Source: Allobosea sp. OK403 (GTDB lineage: Bacteria > Pseudomonadota > Alphaproteobacteria > Rhizobiales > Beijerinckiaceae). Taken from it: a stretch of 64,000 nt of DNA. The first letter of the stretch is position 1. Every line of letters starts with the position of its first letter. Location: positions 310,001 through 374,000 of the forward strand of contig NZ_FOQV01000003.1 in NCBI RefSeq assembly GCF_900113835.1. Reading direction: 5' to 3'. The notes beneath the pieces were generated by a model, which had not been told where the DNA came from, did not search any database, and saw nothing but the letters and a program-made list of their open reading frames with translations. Position numbers and translations under genes: made by a program. Shown here one piece after another: positions 34,436-42,401 of this stretch.

Positions 34436-34602
34436 GTCATTCCGGGGCGCCGCAAAGCGGCGAACCCGGAACCCACGACCGGGAGAGACCGGTCGTGCAG
34501 ACGTTGTTTCGGTACGCGCCCAGTCGTGGGTTCCGGGTTCTTCGCGGAGTTTATCCTTGGGCCGACCAAAGGTCGGACCCGAGGGCGAAGCCCCGGAATG
34601 AC
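34436..34602. repeat. Dispersed 167-bp palindromic repeat (GTCATTCCGGGGC family)
   Basis: It has the same ends and inner blocks as 29818-29981, including a long shared stretch around TTATCCTTGGGCCGACC. It separates mobA from fdhD and interrupts what would otherwise be a close gene pair. Confidence 0.85.
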
Positions 34603-34616
34603 AGGGGGATGTAGGC

Positions 34617-35510
34617 TCAGTCATCACGCTCCGCCCCCTTCCGCCGGCTCTTGCCGCCCTCCTCCTCGACGCTCTCGGGGTCCTGGTCGAAGACGATGTT
34701 GCCCTCACCGGCGAGCGCGACGAAGCGCTTGCCGCGCGCCCGGCCGATCAGGGTCAGCCCGGCCTTGCGCGCGAGCTCGACGCCCCATTCGGTGAAGCCG
34801 GAGCGCGAAACCAGCACGGGGATGCCCATGCGCACGGTCTTGATCACCATTTCCGAGGTCAGCCTGCCGGTGGTGTAGAAGATCATCTTCGCGGGATCGA
34901 CATCATGCCTGAACATCCAGCCGGCAACCTTGTCGACGGCGTTGTGGCGGCCGACATCCTCCATATAGACCAGGGGTCTGTCGGCCTCGCAGAGCACGCA
35001 GCCATGGATCGCGCCGGCCTCGAGATAAAGCGAGGGCGTGGTGTTGATCTTGCGGGTCAACGCGTAGAGCCAGCTCGTGCGCAATTGCGCCTTCGGCAGC
35101 TTGATCTCGTCGATCGCCTCCATCAGGTCGCCAAAAGCCGTGCCCTGGGCGCAGCCGGAGGTCAGCGTCTTCTTCTTCAGCTTCGCCTCGAAATTGGTGC
35201 GCTGCGGCGTGCGCACCACCACGACTTCGAGCTCCTCGTCATAATCCACCGCCTCGACGACATCGCCACGCTTCAGCATGTTCTGGTTCAGGAGATAGCC
35301 GAGCGCGAGATAGTCGGGATGATCCCCGATCGTCATCATGGTGACGATCTCCTGGGCGTTCAGATAGAGCGTCAGCGCCCGCTCGGTGACGACGCGGGTC
35401 TCGACGGTCGCCCCCGTCTGGTCGATGCCGGAGACGGTTGCGCCCAGGCGCGGCGCGGCAGGGTCCGGGCGCACCAGATAATCGTCGAGGAAGCTCATAT
35501 CCTGCGCCAC
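34617..35510 (-). CDS. fdhD: Formate dehydrogenase accessory sulfurtransferase FdhD
   Basis: The gene encodes 297 aa. FdhD moves sulfur from a cysteine desulfurase to the bis-MGD cofactor, which is essential for formate dehydrogenase activity. Family features are ERALTLYLNAQEIVTMM, HPDYLALGYLLNQ, SGCAQGTAFGD with Cys120, the GxIHGC block, MEDVGRHNAVDKVAGW and TTGRLTSEMV. E. coli FdhD has two cysteines three apart in the loop; here the second position is Gly123. The start is GTG at 35510 with GGAG eight bases upstream; the ATG at 35498 is the alternative. It is 22 bp behind the DUF2478 gene. Confidence 0.94.
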   Translation of the reverse strand: MAQDMSFLDDYLVRPDPAAPRLGATVSGIDQTGATVETRVVTERALTLYLNAQEIVTMMTIGDHPDYLALGYLLNQNMLKRGDVVEAVDYDEELEVVVVRTPQRTNFEAKLKKKTLTSGCAQGTAFGDLMEAIDEIKLPKAQLRTSWLYALTRKINTTPSLYLEAGAIHGCVLCEADRPLVYMEDVGRHNAVDKVAGWMFRHDVDPAKMIFYTTGRLTSEMVIKTVRMGIPVLVSRSGFTEWGVELARKAGLTLIGRARGKRFVALAGEGNIVFDQDPESVEEEGGKSRRKGAERDD

Positions 35511-35532
35511 TGCGCTTGCTCCGGCGGTTTCG

Positions 35533-36048
35533 TCAGGCCGCGATGCGCGCTTGCGCAGCGGCCCAGGCCTCGACGACAGCCTCCTCGGGCGCGAGCTCGA
35601 CCCAGTCCTCGCCGGCGAAATCGCGCCAGGCCGGCAGGAAATCGCGGCGGACGGCGATGAGCAGCGGCAGGCCGGCCAGCAAGGCAGCGGCGATCTCCTG
35701 TCGCAAGCCCTGCCCGAGTATCTCCTGCCGCCCGAATTTGTTGACGATCACCAGCTCGGCCCCACCAGCCAGCGCCGACGCCATCGCGCCGCCGGCTGCT
35801 GCGAGCCCGGTCGCATCGAGCCTGCAACCGACCGAGCCCGCGCCGCGAGCCTCGCTGATCGGAAAATGCCGGCCGCTCGCCAGATCCTCCAGCATCATCG
35901 CCGCGCAACCGCTCTCGCAGTCATCGGTGTTGAGCTGCACGACGCCGCCGAGCCTGACGCCACGATCCTTCAGGCGGCGCGCGAGGCCGGCCATGAAGCC
36001 GTCGATCGGGAAGCCCTGAGAATAGGGAATGGCCGCAAGCAAAGTCAT
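35533..36048 (-). CDS. DUF2478 protein (NTPase-like, molybdenum-linked)
   Basis: The gene encodes 171 aa. It resembles a truncated P-loop protein: AAIPYSQGFPIDGFMAGLAR stands where a nucleotide loop would be, and GGAELVIVNKFGRQEI is Walker-B-like. Cys44 and Cys48 lie in the DDCESGC segment. DUF2478 genes commonly neighbour molybdate transport or Mo-enzyme genes, as here with fdhD 22 bp downstream. It may help cofactor or metal delivery. The canonical GxxGxGKT is absent, so NTPase activity is doubtful. Confidence 0.8.
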   Translation of the reverse strand: MTLLAAIPYSQGFPIDGFMAGLARRLKDRGVRLGGVVQLNTDDCESGCAAMMLEDLASGRHFPISEARGAGSVGCRLDATGLAAAGGAMASALAGGAELVIVNKFGRQEILGQGLRQEIAAALLAGLPLLIAVRRDFLPAWRDFAGEDWVELAPEEAVVEAWAAAQARIAA

Positions 36049-36259
36049 GCCGATTCATCCCACGAAAGGCCCGTCCAAGGCCAGCGTGCTTTCGTCGCAG
36101 GAGCGGCCAGGCCAGCGGAGCGGGTCTTCGAGATGCGGGCCGAGATGCCGGCTTAGTGTTGCGCCGCACCTACAGCCGCATGCCCGGCGGCCCGCTAGGG
36201 TGCGGACAGGTTGATGTCCGGCGCTTTTTCCGGACGAGGCTGGCTGCTGGTTTATCGTC

Positions 36260-37522
36260 ATGATCCGCCGTAATGCTCAAGGACCGCGCGACCCCGCCGT
36301 AGATGCCGCCGTGCTGCTGCGCCGGATCGGCTTCGCGACGCTGGCGCTCGCGCTGCCATTGGCCTCGCTGGTGTCGCGCCGCGCTGCAGTCGTGCTCGTG
36401 CCGATCGGCGTTGTCCTGCTGGTCATCTCCTCGCTGGTCGAGGAGCCCGGCTGGTTCACCGGCACGCTCAAGCGCGCCTTGCTGAGCCGGCCCGGCATGA
36501 TCCTGGTCGGCCTCGTCGCCTGGTCGGTGCTCTCGCTGATCTGGAGCCCCTATACCTCCTCGGCGACGGAGAAGGCCGGTAATCTCGTGCTCGCGGTCAC
36601 GCTCGGCTTCTGCGGCACCTCCGCGCTGCCCGAGCGCATGCGCGCCTCCAACCTCAATCTCGCGGCACTCGGCACGGGCCTGGCCGCCATCTTCGCGCTC
36701 GCGCTCATCGTCGTGGCGGCGCTGCGCCGCTCCGATACGGAGATCGGCAGCGTCGAGCGCGGCATCAGCGTCGTGCTGATCATGGCCTGGCCGGCGCTGG
36801 CCTGGCTTTTGTCGCGCGCACGGGGCTTGAGCGCGCTTGGGCTTGCCCTCGTCGTCGGCCTGCTCGCGCTGACGCGCTTCGAGGATGGCGAGGCCGTCGC
36901 AATGATCTGCGGCGCGGTCGCCTTCGGCGCCGTCAGCGCCAATCGCGAGAAGGCTGTCCCGATCATCGCCGCGCTGATCGGCGGCGTCATGCTGCTCGCG
37001 CCGATCCTGCCCTTCCTGCTGATCCCGATCGTCTCACGCTTTCCGGAGAGCACCAGCGACTTCGTGCAGGCGCTCGGCATCTGGGCCGATGTCGTCGGCC
37101 GCGAGCCGGTCCAGTTGATCACCGGCCACGGCCTCGACACGGTCCTGCGCGGCCGCGTGACCGGCGCTCTGCCGACGACGACGCCGACGACGCTGCTCTT
37201 CGAGACCTGGTACGAGCTCGGCATCGTCGGAGCCGCGGCGGCGGCGACGTGCCTGTATTTCGCCATCCGCGCGGCCCGCCACATGCCCGTTGCGCTGGCG
37301 GCGGGCGGAGTCGCTGCCTATACGACGGCCTTCGCGCTGACCGCGCTCGGCTTTGCAACGCTGCAGCCCTGGTGGCTGATGACGCTGGCGGCGGTGGTCC
37401 TGCTGTTTGCGGCAATCGCGCGCGGGCAATACCGCACCGAGCGGCCGGTCGCGCCCCTGCCGGCCGACGTGCAGAACCGGCGCAAGAACGACAGGCCCTT
37501 GGCGCCCGCTCCCGAGAACTGA
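36260..37522 (+). CDS. Polytopic membrane protein, O-antigen ligase-like
   Basis: This is a 420-aa protein with about ten to twelve hydrophobic segments (LATLALALPLASLVS, VVLVPIGVVLLVISS, ISVVLIMAWPALAWLL and others). A periplasmic loop before the last helices holds ITGHGLDTVLRGR and an ELGIVG motif near TLLFETWYELG. The loop and the overall plan resemble O-antigen ligase/Wzy-type enzymes, which often carry HN or HGxxL motifs at this place. No neighbouring polysaccharide genes are present, so the assignment is tentative. Confidence 0.65.
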   Translation: MIRRNAQGPRDPAVDAAVLLRRIGFATLALALPLASLVSRRAAVVLVPIGVVLLVISSLVEEPGWFTGTLKRALLSRPGMILVGLVAWSVLSLIWSPYTSSATEKAGNLVLAVTLGFCGTSALPERMRASNLNLAALGTGLAAIFALALIVVAALRRSDTEIGSVERGISVVLIMAWPALAWLLSRARGLSALGLALVVGLLALTRFEDGEAVAMICGAVAFGAVSANREKAVPIIAALIGGVMLLAPILPFLLIPIVSRFPESTSDFVQALGIWADVVGREPVQLITGHGLDTVLRGRVTGALPTTTPTTLLFETWYELGIVGAAAAATCLYFAIRAARHMPVALAAGGVAAYTTAFALTALGFATLQPWWLMTLAAVVLLFAAIARGQYRTERPVAPLPADVQNRRKNDRPLAPAPEN

Positions 37523-37632
37523 GCCGGCCAAGCTCTTTTGCATTGAAGTTGAAACGGCCGGATCATCCCGGACAAGCCGCTTGATTTCGCCTGATCGCGG
37601 CCTGCCTGCTTTGAAATATGCTGCTTATGCTC

Positions 37633-37690
37633 GGAAACGCGCCGTCATCCTGGGCGAAGCCGCGCAGATCCGGGATGACGGCGCGTTTCC
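37633..37690. terminator. Palindrome between converging genes, likely bidirectional terminator
   Basis: GGAAACGCGCCGTCATCC (37633-37650) pairs with GGATGACGGCGCGTTTCC (37673-37690) around a GC-rich inner stem. It lies between the end of the O-antigen-ligase-like gene and the end of the ABC importer operon. The GTCATCC...GGATGAC ends tie it to the element at 39792. Confidence 0.65.
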
Positions 37691-37714
37691 CAGCAAAGAC
37701 AGCGAGCTCTAAGC

Positions 37715-38722
37715 TCAAGCCGCAGCAATGCGGCCCTGATTGACCGCGTGGCAGGCTACCCCGTCGATCACCGGCGGGCTCTCGATGCGGCAGCGCTCGA
37801 ACACCAAGGGGCAGCGCGGATGGAAGGTGCAGCCCGAGGGCGGGCTGATCGGATTCGGGATCTCGCCCTTCACGCCCTCGCGCGCCTTGCCGACCATGGC
37901 GAGGTCGGGCACCGCGTCGAGCAGCATGCGCGTATAGGGATGGCGCGGATGCGAGAAGAGCTGCTTGCCCTCCGAGACCTCGACGAGGCGGCCGAGATAC
38001 ATCACGCCGATGCGCGTCGCCATGTGCCTGACGACCGCGAGATTGTGCGAGATGAACAGATAGGTCAGCCCGAATCTCTGCTGCAGATCGCGCATCAGGT
38101 TGAGGATCTGGGCCTGGACGGAGACGTCGAGCGCCGATGTCGGCTCGTCGCAGACGATGAACTCGGCATTGGAGGCGAGCGCGCGGGCGATCGCGATGCG
38201 CTGGCGCTGGCCGCCGGAGAATTCATGCGGGAATTTCCCGGCATCGTCGGGATGCAGGCCGACCAGCGTCAGCAACTCGCCGACGCGGCCGGTGATGTCC
38301 GCCTCGCCATGGACGATGCCGAAGGCGCGGATCGGCTCGGCGATGATCCGCCCGACGCGCCAGCGCGGATTGAGGCTGGCATAGGGATCCTGGAAGATCA
38401 TCTGGATGCGCCGGCGCAGGCGCTGGCGCTCCTGCGCCACATTGACATCGTTCATCGAGATGCCGGCGATCGAGACCGTGCCGTCCGAGGGCGGCAGCAG
38501 GCCGACGACCATGCGCGCGACGGTCGATTTTCCCGAGCCTGACTCGCCGACCAAGGCAAAAGTCTCGCCCCGGCGAATGTCGAAGGAGACGCCGTCGACA
38601 GCCTTGAGATATTGGCGCGGCGCGCGCTCCAGCACGCGGTTGAGCCATGGCTTCGAGACGTCGAAGATGCGGCGCAGGTCGCGGACCTGGACGAAGGGGC
38701 GCTCAGCGGGACCTTGGCTCAT
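37715..38722 (-). CDS. Dipeptide/oligopeptide ABC transporter ATP-binding protein (DppF-like)
   Basis: This is a 335-aa ATPase. Walker A is GESGSGKST, the signature FSGGQRQRIAIARAL, Walker B FIVCDEPTSALDV, and the switch His in LFISHNL. The C-terminal oligopeptide-type extension with clustered cysteines (GCTFHPRCPLVFERC) may bind a [4Fe-4S] cluster, as in other Dpp/Opp ATPases. It pairs with the DppD-like ATPase upstream to power the importer encoded to the right. The start is the ATG at 38722, six bases after GAGG, directly behind a six-codon micro-frame. Confidence 0.92.
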   Translation of the reverse strand: MSQGPAERPFVQVRDLRRIFDVSKPWLNRVLERAPRQYLKAVDGVSFDIRRGETFALVGESGSGKSTVARMVVGLLPPSDGTVSIAGISMNDVNVAQERQRLRRRIQMIFQDPYASLNPRWRVGRIIAEPIRAFGIVHGEADITGRVGELLTLVGLHPDDAGKFPHEFSGGQRQRIAIARALASNAEFIVCDEPTSALDVSVQAQILNLMRDLQQRFGLTYLFISHNLAVVRHMATRIGVMYLGRLVEVSEGKQLFSHPRHPYTRMLLDAVPDLAMVGKAREGVKGEIPNPISPPSGCTFHPRCPLVFERCRIESPPVIDGVACHAVNQGRIAAA

Positions 38723-38739
38723 GCGGGACCTCGGCTCAT
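38719..38739 (-). promoter_or_regulatory. Six-codon micro-frame joining the two ABC ATPase genes
   Basis: The stop of the DppD-like gene overlaps an ATG (ATGA, 38739-38736). That ATG reads MSRGPA and stops at a TGA that overlaps the true DppF ATG (38722-38719). The 17-bp segment ATGAGCCGAGGTCCCGC is a near copy of the true start region, so the micro-frame arose by tandem duplication. It could pass terminating ribosomes to the next gene. Confidence 0.55.
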
Positions 38740-39752
38740 GCTGCGATCTCCGCCTTGTCCCGCGAGGATTGCGGCTGGTCATAGAGATGGCAGGCGACCT
38801 TGCGATCGCCGAGCTGGACCAGCTCCGGCCGCTCGACATGGCAGCGCGCGAACGCCTTCTCGCAGCGCGGATTGAAGGCGCAACCCGGAGGAATCGCTTG
38901 GAGGCGCGGCATCGCGCCCGGGATCTGCACCAGGCGCTCGGCATCGCCCTCGAGCGAGGGTATCGCGCCCATCAGCCCCTTGGCGTAAGGGTGCAGCGGC
39001 TGCTTGACGACATCGCGCACCGGGCCGATCTCGACGATGCGCCCGGCATACATCACCGCGACCCGGTCGGCGGTTTCGGCGATGACGCCCATATCGTGGG
39101 TGACGAGCATCACCGAGGTGCCGCGCTCCTTACAGAGCCGCTTGATCAGCGCAATGATCTGCGCCTGCACGGAGACGTCGAGCGCCGTCGTCGGCTCGTC
39201 GGCGATGATGAATTCGGGCTCGGCGCAGAGCGCAAGCGCGATCACCACGCGCTGGCGCATGCCGCCGGAGAACTCATGCGGATAGCCGTCGATGCGGCGC
39301 TCAGGCGCGGGAATGCCGACCTCGTCGAGCAGCGCGATGGCGCGCTTGCGCGCGTCCGCCGCGTTGAGATCGGTATGGGTGCGGATCGTCTCGATCAATT
39401 GCTCGCTGATGCGATAGAGCGGGTTCAGGCTCGTCAGCGGGTCCTGGAAGATCATGCCGATGCGCTTGCCCCGGACCTTGCGCATGGCGTCGGGCGGCAG
39501 ATTGTCGATGCGCTCGCCCGACAAAACCACCTCGCCGCCGGCGATGCGGCCGGGTGGGTCGATCAGGCCGATGATGGCCGAGCCGGTGACCGATTTGCCG
39601 GCGCCGGATTCGCCGACGACGCCAAGCACCTCGCCGCGTGCAATGTCGAAGGAGATGGCGTCGAGCGCCCGCAGCGTGCCGCGCCGGGTGACGAATTCGA
39701 CCGTGAGGTCGCGGACGGAGAGGACGGGGGGCACCAGGTCTTGAGGCATCAT
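38736..39752 (-). CDS. Dipeptide/oligopeptide ABC transporter ATP-binding protein (DppD-like)
   Basis: This is a 338-aa ATPase. Walker A is GESGAGKSV, signature HEFSGGMRQRVVIALAL, Walker B FIIADEPTTALDV, and the switch His in MLVTHDM. The C-terminal CAFNPRCEKAFARC motif is the oligopeptide-type extension. Two ATG codons (39752, 39749) follow GGAGG. It forms the heterodimeric motor with the DppF-like protein. Confidence 0.92.
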   Translation of the reverse strand: MMPQDLVPPVLSVRDLTVEFVTRRGTLRALDAISFDIARGEVLGVVGESGAGKSVTGSAIIGLIDPPGRIAGGEVVLSGERIDNLPPDAMRKVRGKRIGMIFQDPLTSLNPLYRISEQLIETIRTHTDLNAADARKRAIALLDEVGIPAPERRIDGYPHEFSGGMRQRVVIALALCAEPEFIIADEPTTALDVSVQAQIIALIKRLCKERGTSVMLVTHDMGVIAETADRVAVMYAGRIVEIGPVRDVVKQPLHPYAKGLMGAIPSLEGDAERLVQIPGAMPRLQAIPPGCAFNPRCEKAFARCHVERPELVQLGDRKVACHLYDQPQSSRDKAEIAA

Positions 39753-39791
39753 GTCGTCCCGCCTCCTAACCTGGCTCCAAGATAAAGAGCG

Positions 39792-39901
39792 GTCATCCCG
39801 GGCGACCGCAGGGAGACCCGGGATCCATGCCGGAACACCGATCGGATAGGCTCAGGCATGGATCCCGGATCGGCGCCGCTGCGCAGCTTGTCCGGGATGA
39901 C
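39792..39901. repeat. Dispersed palindromic repeat (GTCATCCCGG family)
   Basis: It begins GTCATCCCGG and ends CCGGGATGAC, with inner arms GGGATCCATGCC and GGCATGGATCCC. It sits between the DppC-like and DppD-like genes and widens an operon gap. Confidence 0.8.
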
Positions 39902-39943
39902 ACGGTCAGGGATTAGCCGGATGGAGAATGTCATGCGATCGCG

Positions 39944-40882
39944 TCACCTCAGCCTTGGATTGAGGGCGTCGCGCAGCCAGTCGCCGAGCAGGTTGACCGC
40001 CAGCACCAGCGCCGCCAGCGTCACACTGGGAAAGGTCACGATCCACCAATCCCCCGAGAACAGGTATTTGTTGCCGATCGAGATCAACGTCCCGAGCGAG
40101 GGCTGCGTCGCCGGCAGGCCGACGCCGAGAAAGGACAAGGTCGCCTCGGTGATCACGGCGAGCGCGAGGTTGATCGTCAGGATGACCAGCACCGGCCCGA
40201 TGACGTTGGGCAGGACATGGCGCAGCATGATCAAGGGCGCCGGCAGTCCCACGAGGCGGGCCGCCATGACATAGTCCTTGTTGCGCTCGATCAGCGTCGA
40301 ACCGCGAATGGTGCGGGCATATTGCACCCAGAAGCTCAGCCCGATCGAGATTACCAGCACATAGATCGCGGTGTCCTCGCGCGAGGCCTTGGGGAAGACG
40401 CCGCGGACGACGCCGTCGATCAGAAGCGCGATCAGGATCGCCGGAAAGGTGAGCTGGACATCGGCGATGCGCATGATGAACGCGTCGGTACGGCCGCCGA
40501 GATAGCCCGCGAGCAGCCCCAGCGTGATGCCTATCGAGGCCGCTAGGAGGCAGCCGAGCCCGCCGACGATCAGCGAGACGCGCATGCCGTAGAGGATCGC
40601 GGAATAGAGGTCGCGCCCCTGGTCGTCTGTGCCGAGGATGAAGCGCGCCTCGCCGCCATCCTGCCAGGCGGGCGGGATCATCGAATCCGCCAGGAAGACG
40701 GTCGCAGGGTCGAACGGGTTGGTCGGTGCGAGCCAGGGTGAGAAGGCCGCGCCAAGGAAGAGCAGCAGCACGACGAGGCCCGCGACCATCGTCACCTTCG
40801 ATTTCAGGAAGCTCGCCAGGATGTCGCTGTCGCGAAAACGGCTCCAGCGCGAGGGGGCTTTTTCGGGCGGAGCCGCGCTCAT
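39944..40882 (-). CDS. Peptide-type ABC transporter permease (DppC-like)
   Basis: This is a 312-aa inner-membrane permease with an N-terminal cytoplasmic extension, a first helix (VAGLVVLLLFLGAAFS), the ILGTDDQGRDLYSAILYG motif typical of DppC/OppC, and five further helices. The EAA-type coupling loop is MAARLVGLPAPLIMLRHVLP. The ATG at 40882 follows GGAG by seven bases. It works with the DppB-like permease, from which it is separated by a 390-bp repeat-filled gap. Confidence 0.92.
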   Translation of the reverse strand: MSAAPPEKAPSRWSRFRDSDILASFLKSKVTMVAGLVVLLLFLGAAFSPWLAPTNPFDPATVFLADSMIPPAWQDGGEARFILGTDDQGRDLYSAILYGMRVSLIVGGLGCLLAASIGITLGLLAGYLGGRTDAFIMRIADVQLTFPAILIALLIDGVVRGVFPKASREDTAIYVLVISIGLSFWVQYARTIRGSTLIERNKDYVMAARLVGLPAPLIMLRHVLPNVIGPVLVILTINLALAVITEATLSFLGVGLPATQPSLGTLISIGNKYLFSGDWWIVTFPSVTLAALVLAVNLLGDWLRDALNPRLR

Positions 40883-40967
40883 GGCATCGCTCCGCAAGCC
40901 GCCGCCACGCCGTCATGCTCGCCCCTGTGGCGAGCATCCACGTCTTGAACACCGTCTTCCAGGCCGG

Positions 40968-41176
40968 CGCGGGGAACCCCTCTCCCGACCAAAGTCGGCT
41001 GTTGCCGACTTTGGCACTCTGGATGCCCATCTCGGGCAGGCCCGAGATGGGGGAGAGGGGCAGGGGTGAGGGTGTGCCGCTGATTATAGAGGTGCAACCG
41101 AGCCGCTGCGACCTTCTTCGGTGAGGGCAGGCCCTCATCCCTGCCCTTCTCCCACACGGGAGAAGGGTTCCCCGCG
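40968..41176. repeat. Dispersed repeat (GGAACCCCTCTCC family) with bipartite hairpins nested inside
   Basis: The outer element begins CGCGGGGAACCCCTCTCCC and ends GGGTTCCCCGCG. Between its first arm and GGGGAGAGGGGCAGGGG lies a bipartite insert: CCAAAGTCGGC with GCCGACTTTGG (40989-41014) and CCCATCTCGGGC with GCCCGAGATGGG (41026-41051). The inserted pair has the same design as 3645-3708. The stretch 40883-41273 contains no gene. Confidence 0.8.
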
Positions 41177-41273
41177 CCCTTCCTCCGGGCCTTCGCGTCA
41201 CAGCTGCGGCACAAACCGGGCCATGAAGGAGAAAGCTCTATCGTCACCGCAAACATGCTCCCCTCCCCGTTCC

Positions 41274-42251
41274 TCACGCGCCGACCGTGGCGCGCAGGCG
41301 CGGATCGACCAGCGCATAGAGCAGGTCGACCGCGAGATTGATGCTGACGAACAGAAAGGAGATCAGCATCAGATAGGCCGCCATGATCGGAATATCGACG
41401 TTCTGCACCGAGCGCAGGAAGAGCTGGCCCATGCCCGGCCACTGGAACACGGTCTCGGTGATGATGGCGAAAGCAATGATCGAGCCGAGCTGCAGGCCGG
41501 CGATGGTGATGACCGGCACCAGCGTGTTCTTCAGGGCATGACCGAAATGGATGGCGCGGGTCTTCAATCCCCGCGCCCGGGCGAATTTGATGTAGTCGGC
41601 GCGCAGCACCTCCAGCATCTCGGCCCGGACGAGCCGCATGATCAGCGTCATCTGGAACAGGCCCAGCGTGATCGAGGGCAGGATCAGCGCCTTCAGCCCC
41701 GAGCCGGTCAAAAACCCGGTCGTCCACCAGGAACCGATCTTGACGACCTCGCCGCGCCCGAAGGAGGGCAGCCAGCCCAGCGTGACAGAGAACAGGTAGA
41801 TCAGCAGGATACCGATCAGGAAGGTCGGCAGGCTGATGCCGACAAGCGAGATCGCCTGGAAGAGCTTGGCGAGCGGGCTTTCGCGCCTCAGCGCCGTATA
41901 GACGCCCATCGGAATGCCGACCGCGAGCGAGAACAGCGCCGAGCAGAAGGCAAGCTCCAGCGTCGCCGGGGCGCGCTCGCCCAGAAGCGAGATCACCGGC
42001 AGGCGGAACTGATAGGACACGCCGAATTCGAGCCGCGCCGCATTGTAAATGTAGCGGGCGAACTGGACGAGGAAGGGGTCGTCGAGCCCGAGCGAGCGCC
42101 TGATCTCGGCGACCTGGGCCTGCGGCGTGTCGATCGAGACGATCTGGTTCACCGGGTCGCCGACGAAGCGGAACATCGCAAAGGCGATCAGCGCCACGCT
42201 CAGCATGACGATGAGCGACTGGAAGAGCCGGCGCAGGATGAAAGCGAGCAT
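41274..42251 (-). CDS. Peptide-type ABC transporter permease (DppB-like)
   Basis: This is a 325-aa permease with six helices. It starts MLAFILRRLFQSLIVML, the classic DppB/OppB N-terminus, followed by FRFVGDPVNQI. The EAA-type loop is FARARGLKTRAIHFGHALKN, and the ETVFQWPGMGQLF motif precedes the last helices. The ATG at 42251 has AAGG upstream; the longer frame runs into a dispersed repeat. It is paired with the DppC-like permease. Confidence 0.92.
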   Translation of the reverse strand: MLAFILRRLFQSLIVMLSVALIAFAMFRFVGDPVNQIVSIDTPQAQVAEIRRSLGLDDPFLVQFARYIYNAARLEFGVSYQFRLPVISLLGERAPATLELAFCSALFSLAVGIPMGVYTALRRESPLAKLFQAISLVGISLPTFLIGILLIYLFSVTLGWLPSFGRGEVVKIGSWWTTGFLTGSGLKALILPSITLGLFQMTLIMRLVRAEMLEVLRADYIKFARARGLKTRAIHFGHALKNTLVPVITIAGLQLGSIIAFAIITETVFQWPGMGQLFLRSVQNVDIPIMAAYLMLISFLFVSINLAVDLLYALVDPRLRATVGA

Positions 42252-42278
42252 GAACGCCTTACAGGGAACGCGCTCCCC

Positions 42279-42362
42279 GTCATTGCGAGGAGCGGAGCGA
42301 CGAAGCAATCCATGAGCCGTACGGCGAGATCCTCTGGATTGCTTCGCTACGCTCGCAATGAC
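42279..42362. repeat. Dispersed 84-bp palindromic repeat (GTCATTGCGAG family)
   Basis: It has the same ends and inner arms (GAAGCAATCCA, TGGATTGCTTC) and the same length as the copy at 33685-33768. It lies between the binding-protein gene and the DppB-like gene, where it may reduce read-through so that the binding protein is made in excess. Confidence 0.85.
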
Positions 42363-42401
42363 GGGGTAGGGCGGCAGCGATGCGCGACAACGCGCTCCCG
42401 C

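Noticed and set aside
36049..36259. Possible molybdenum-cofactor riboswitch upstream of the DUF2478-fdhD pair
   Set aside because: Several short GC-rich stems can be drawn, but the conserved core of the Moco RNA motif could not be found by eye. A covariance-model search would decide.
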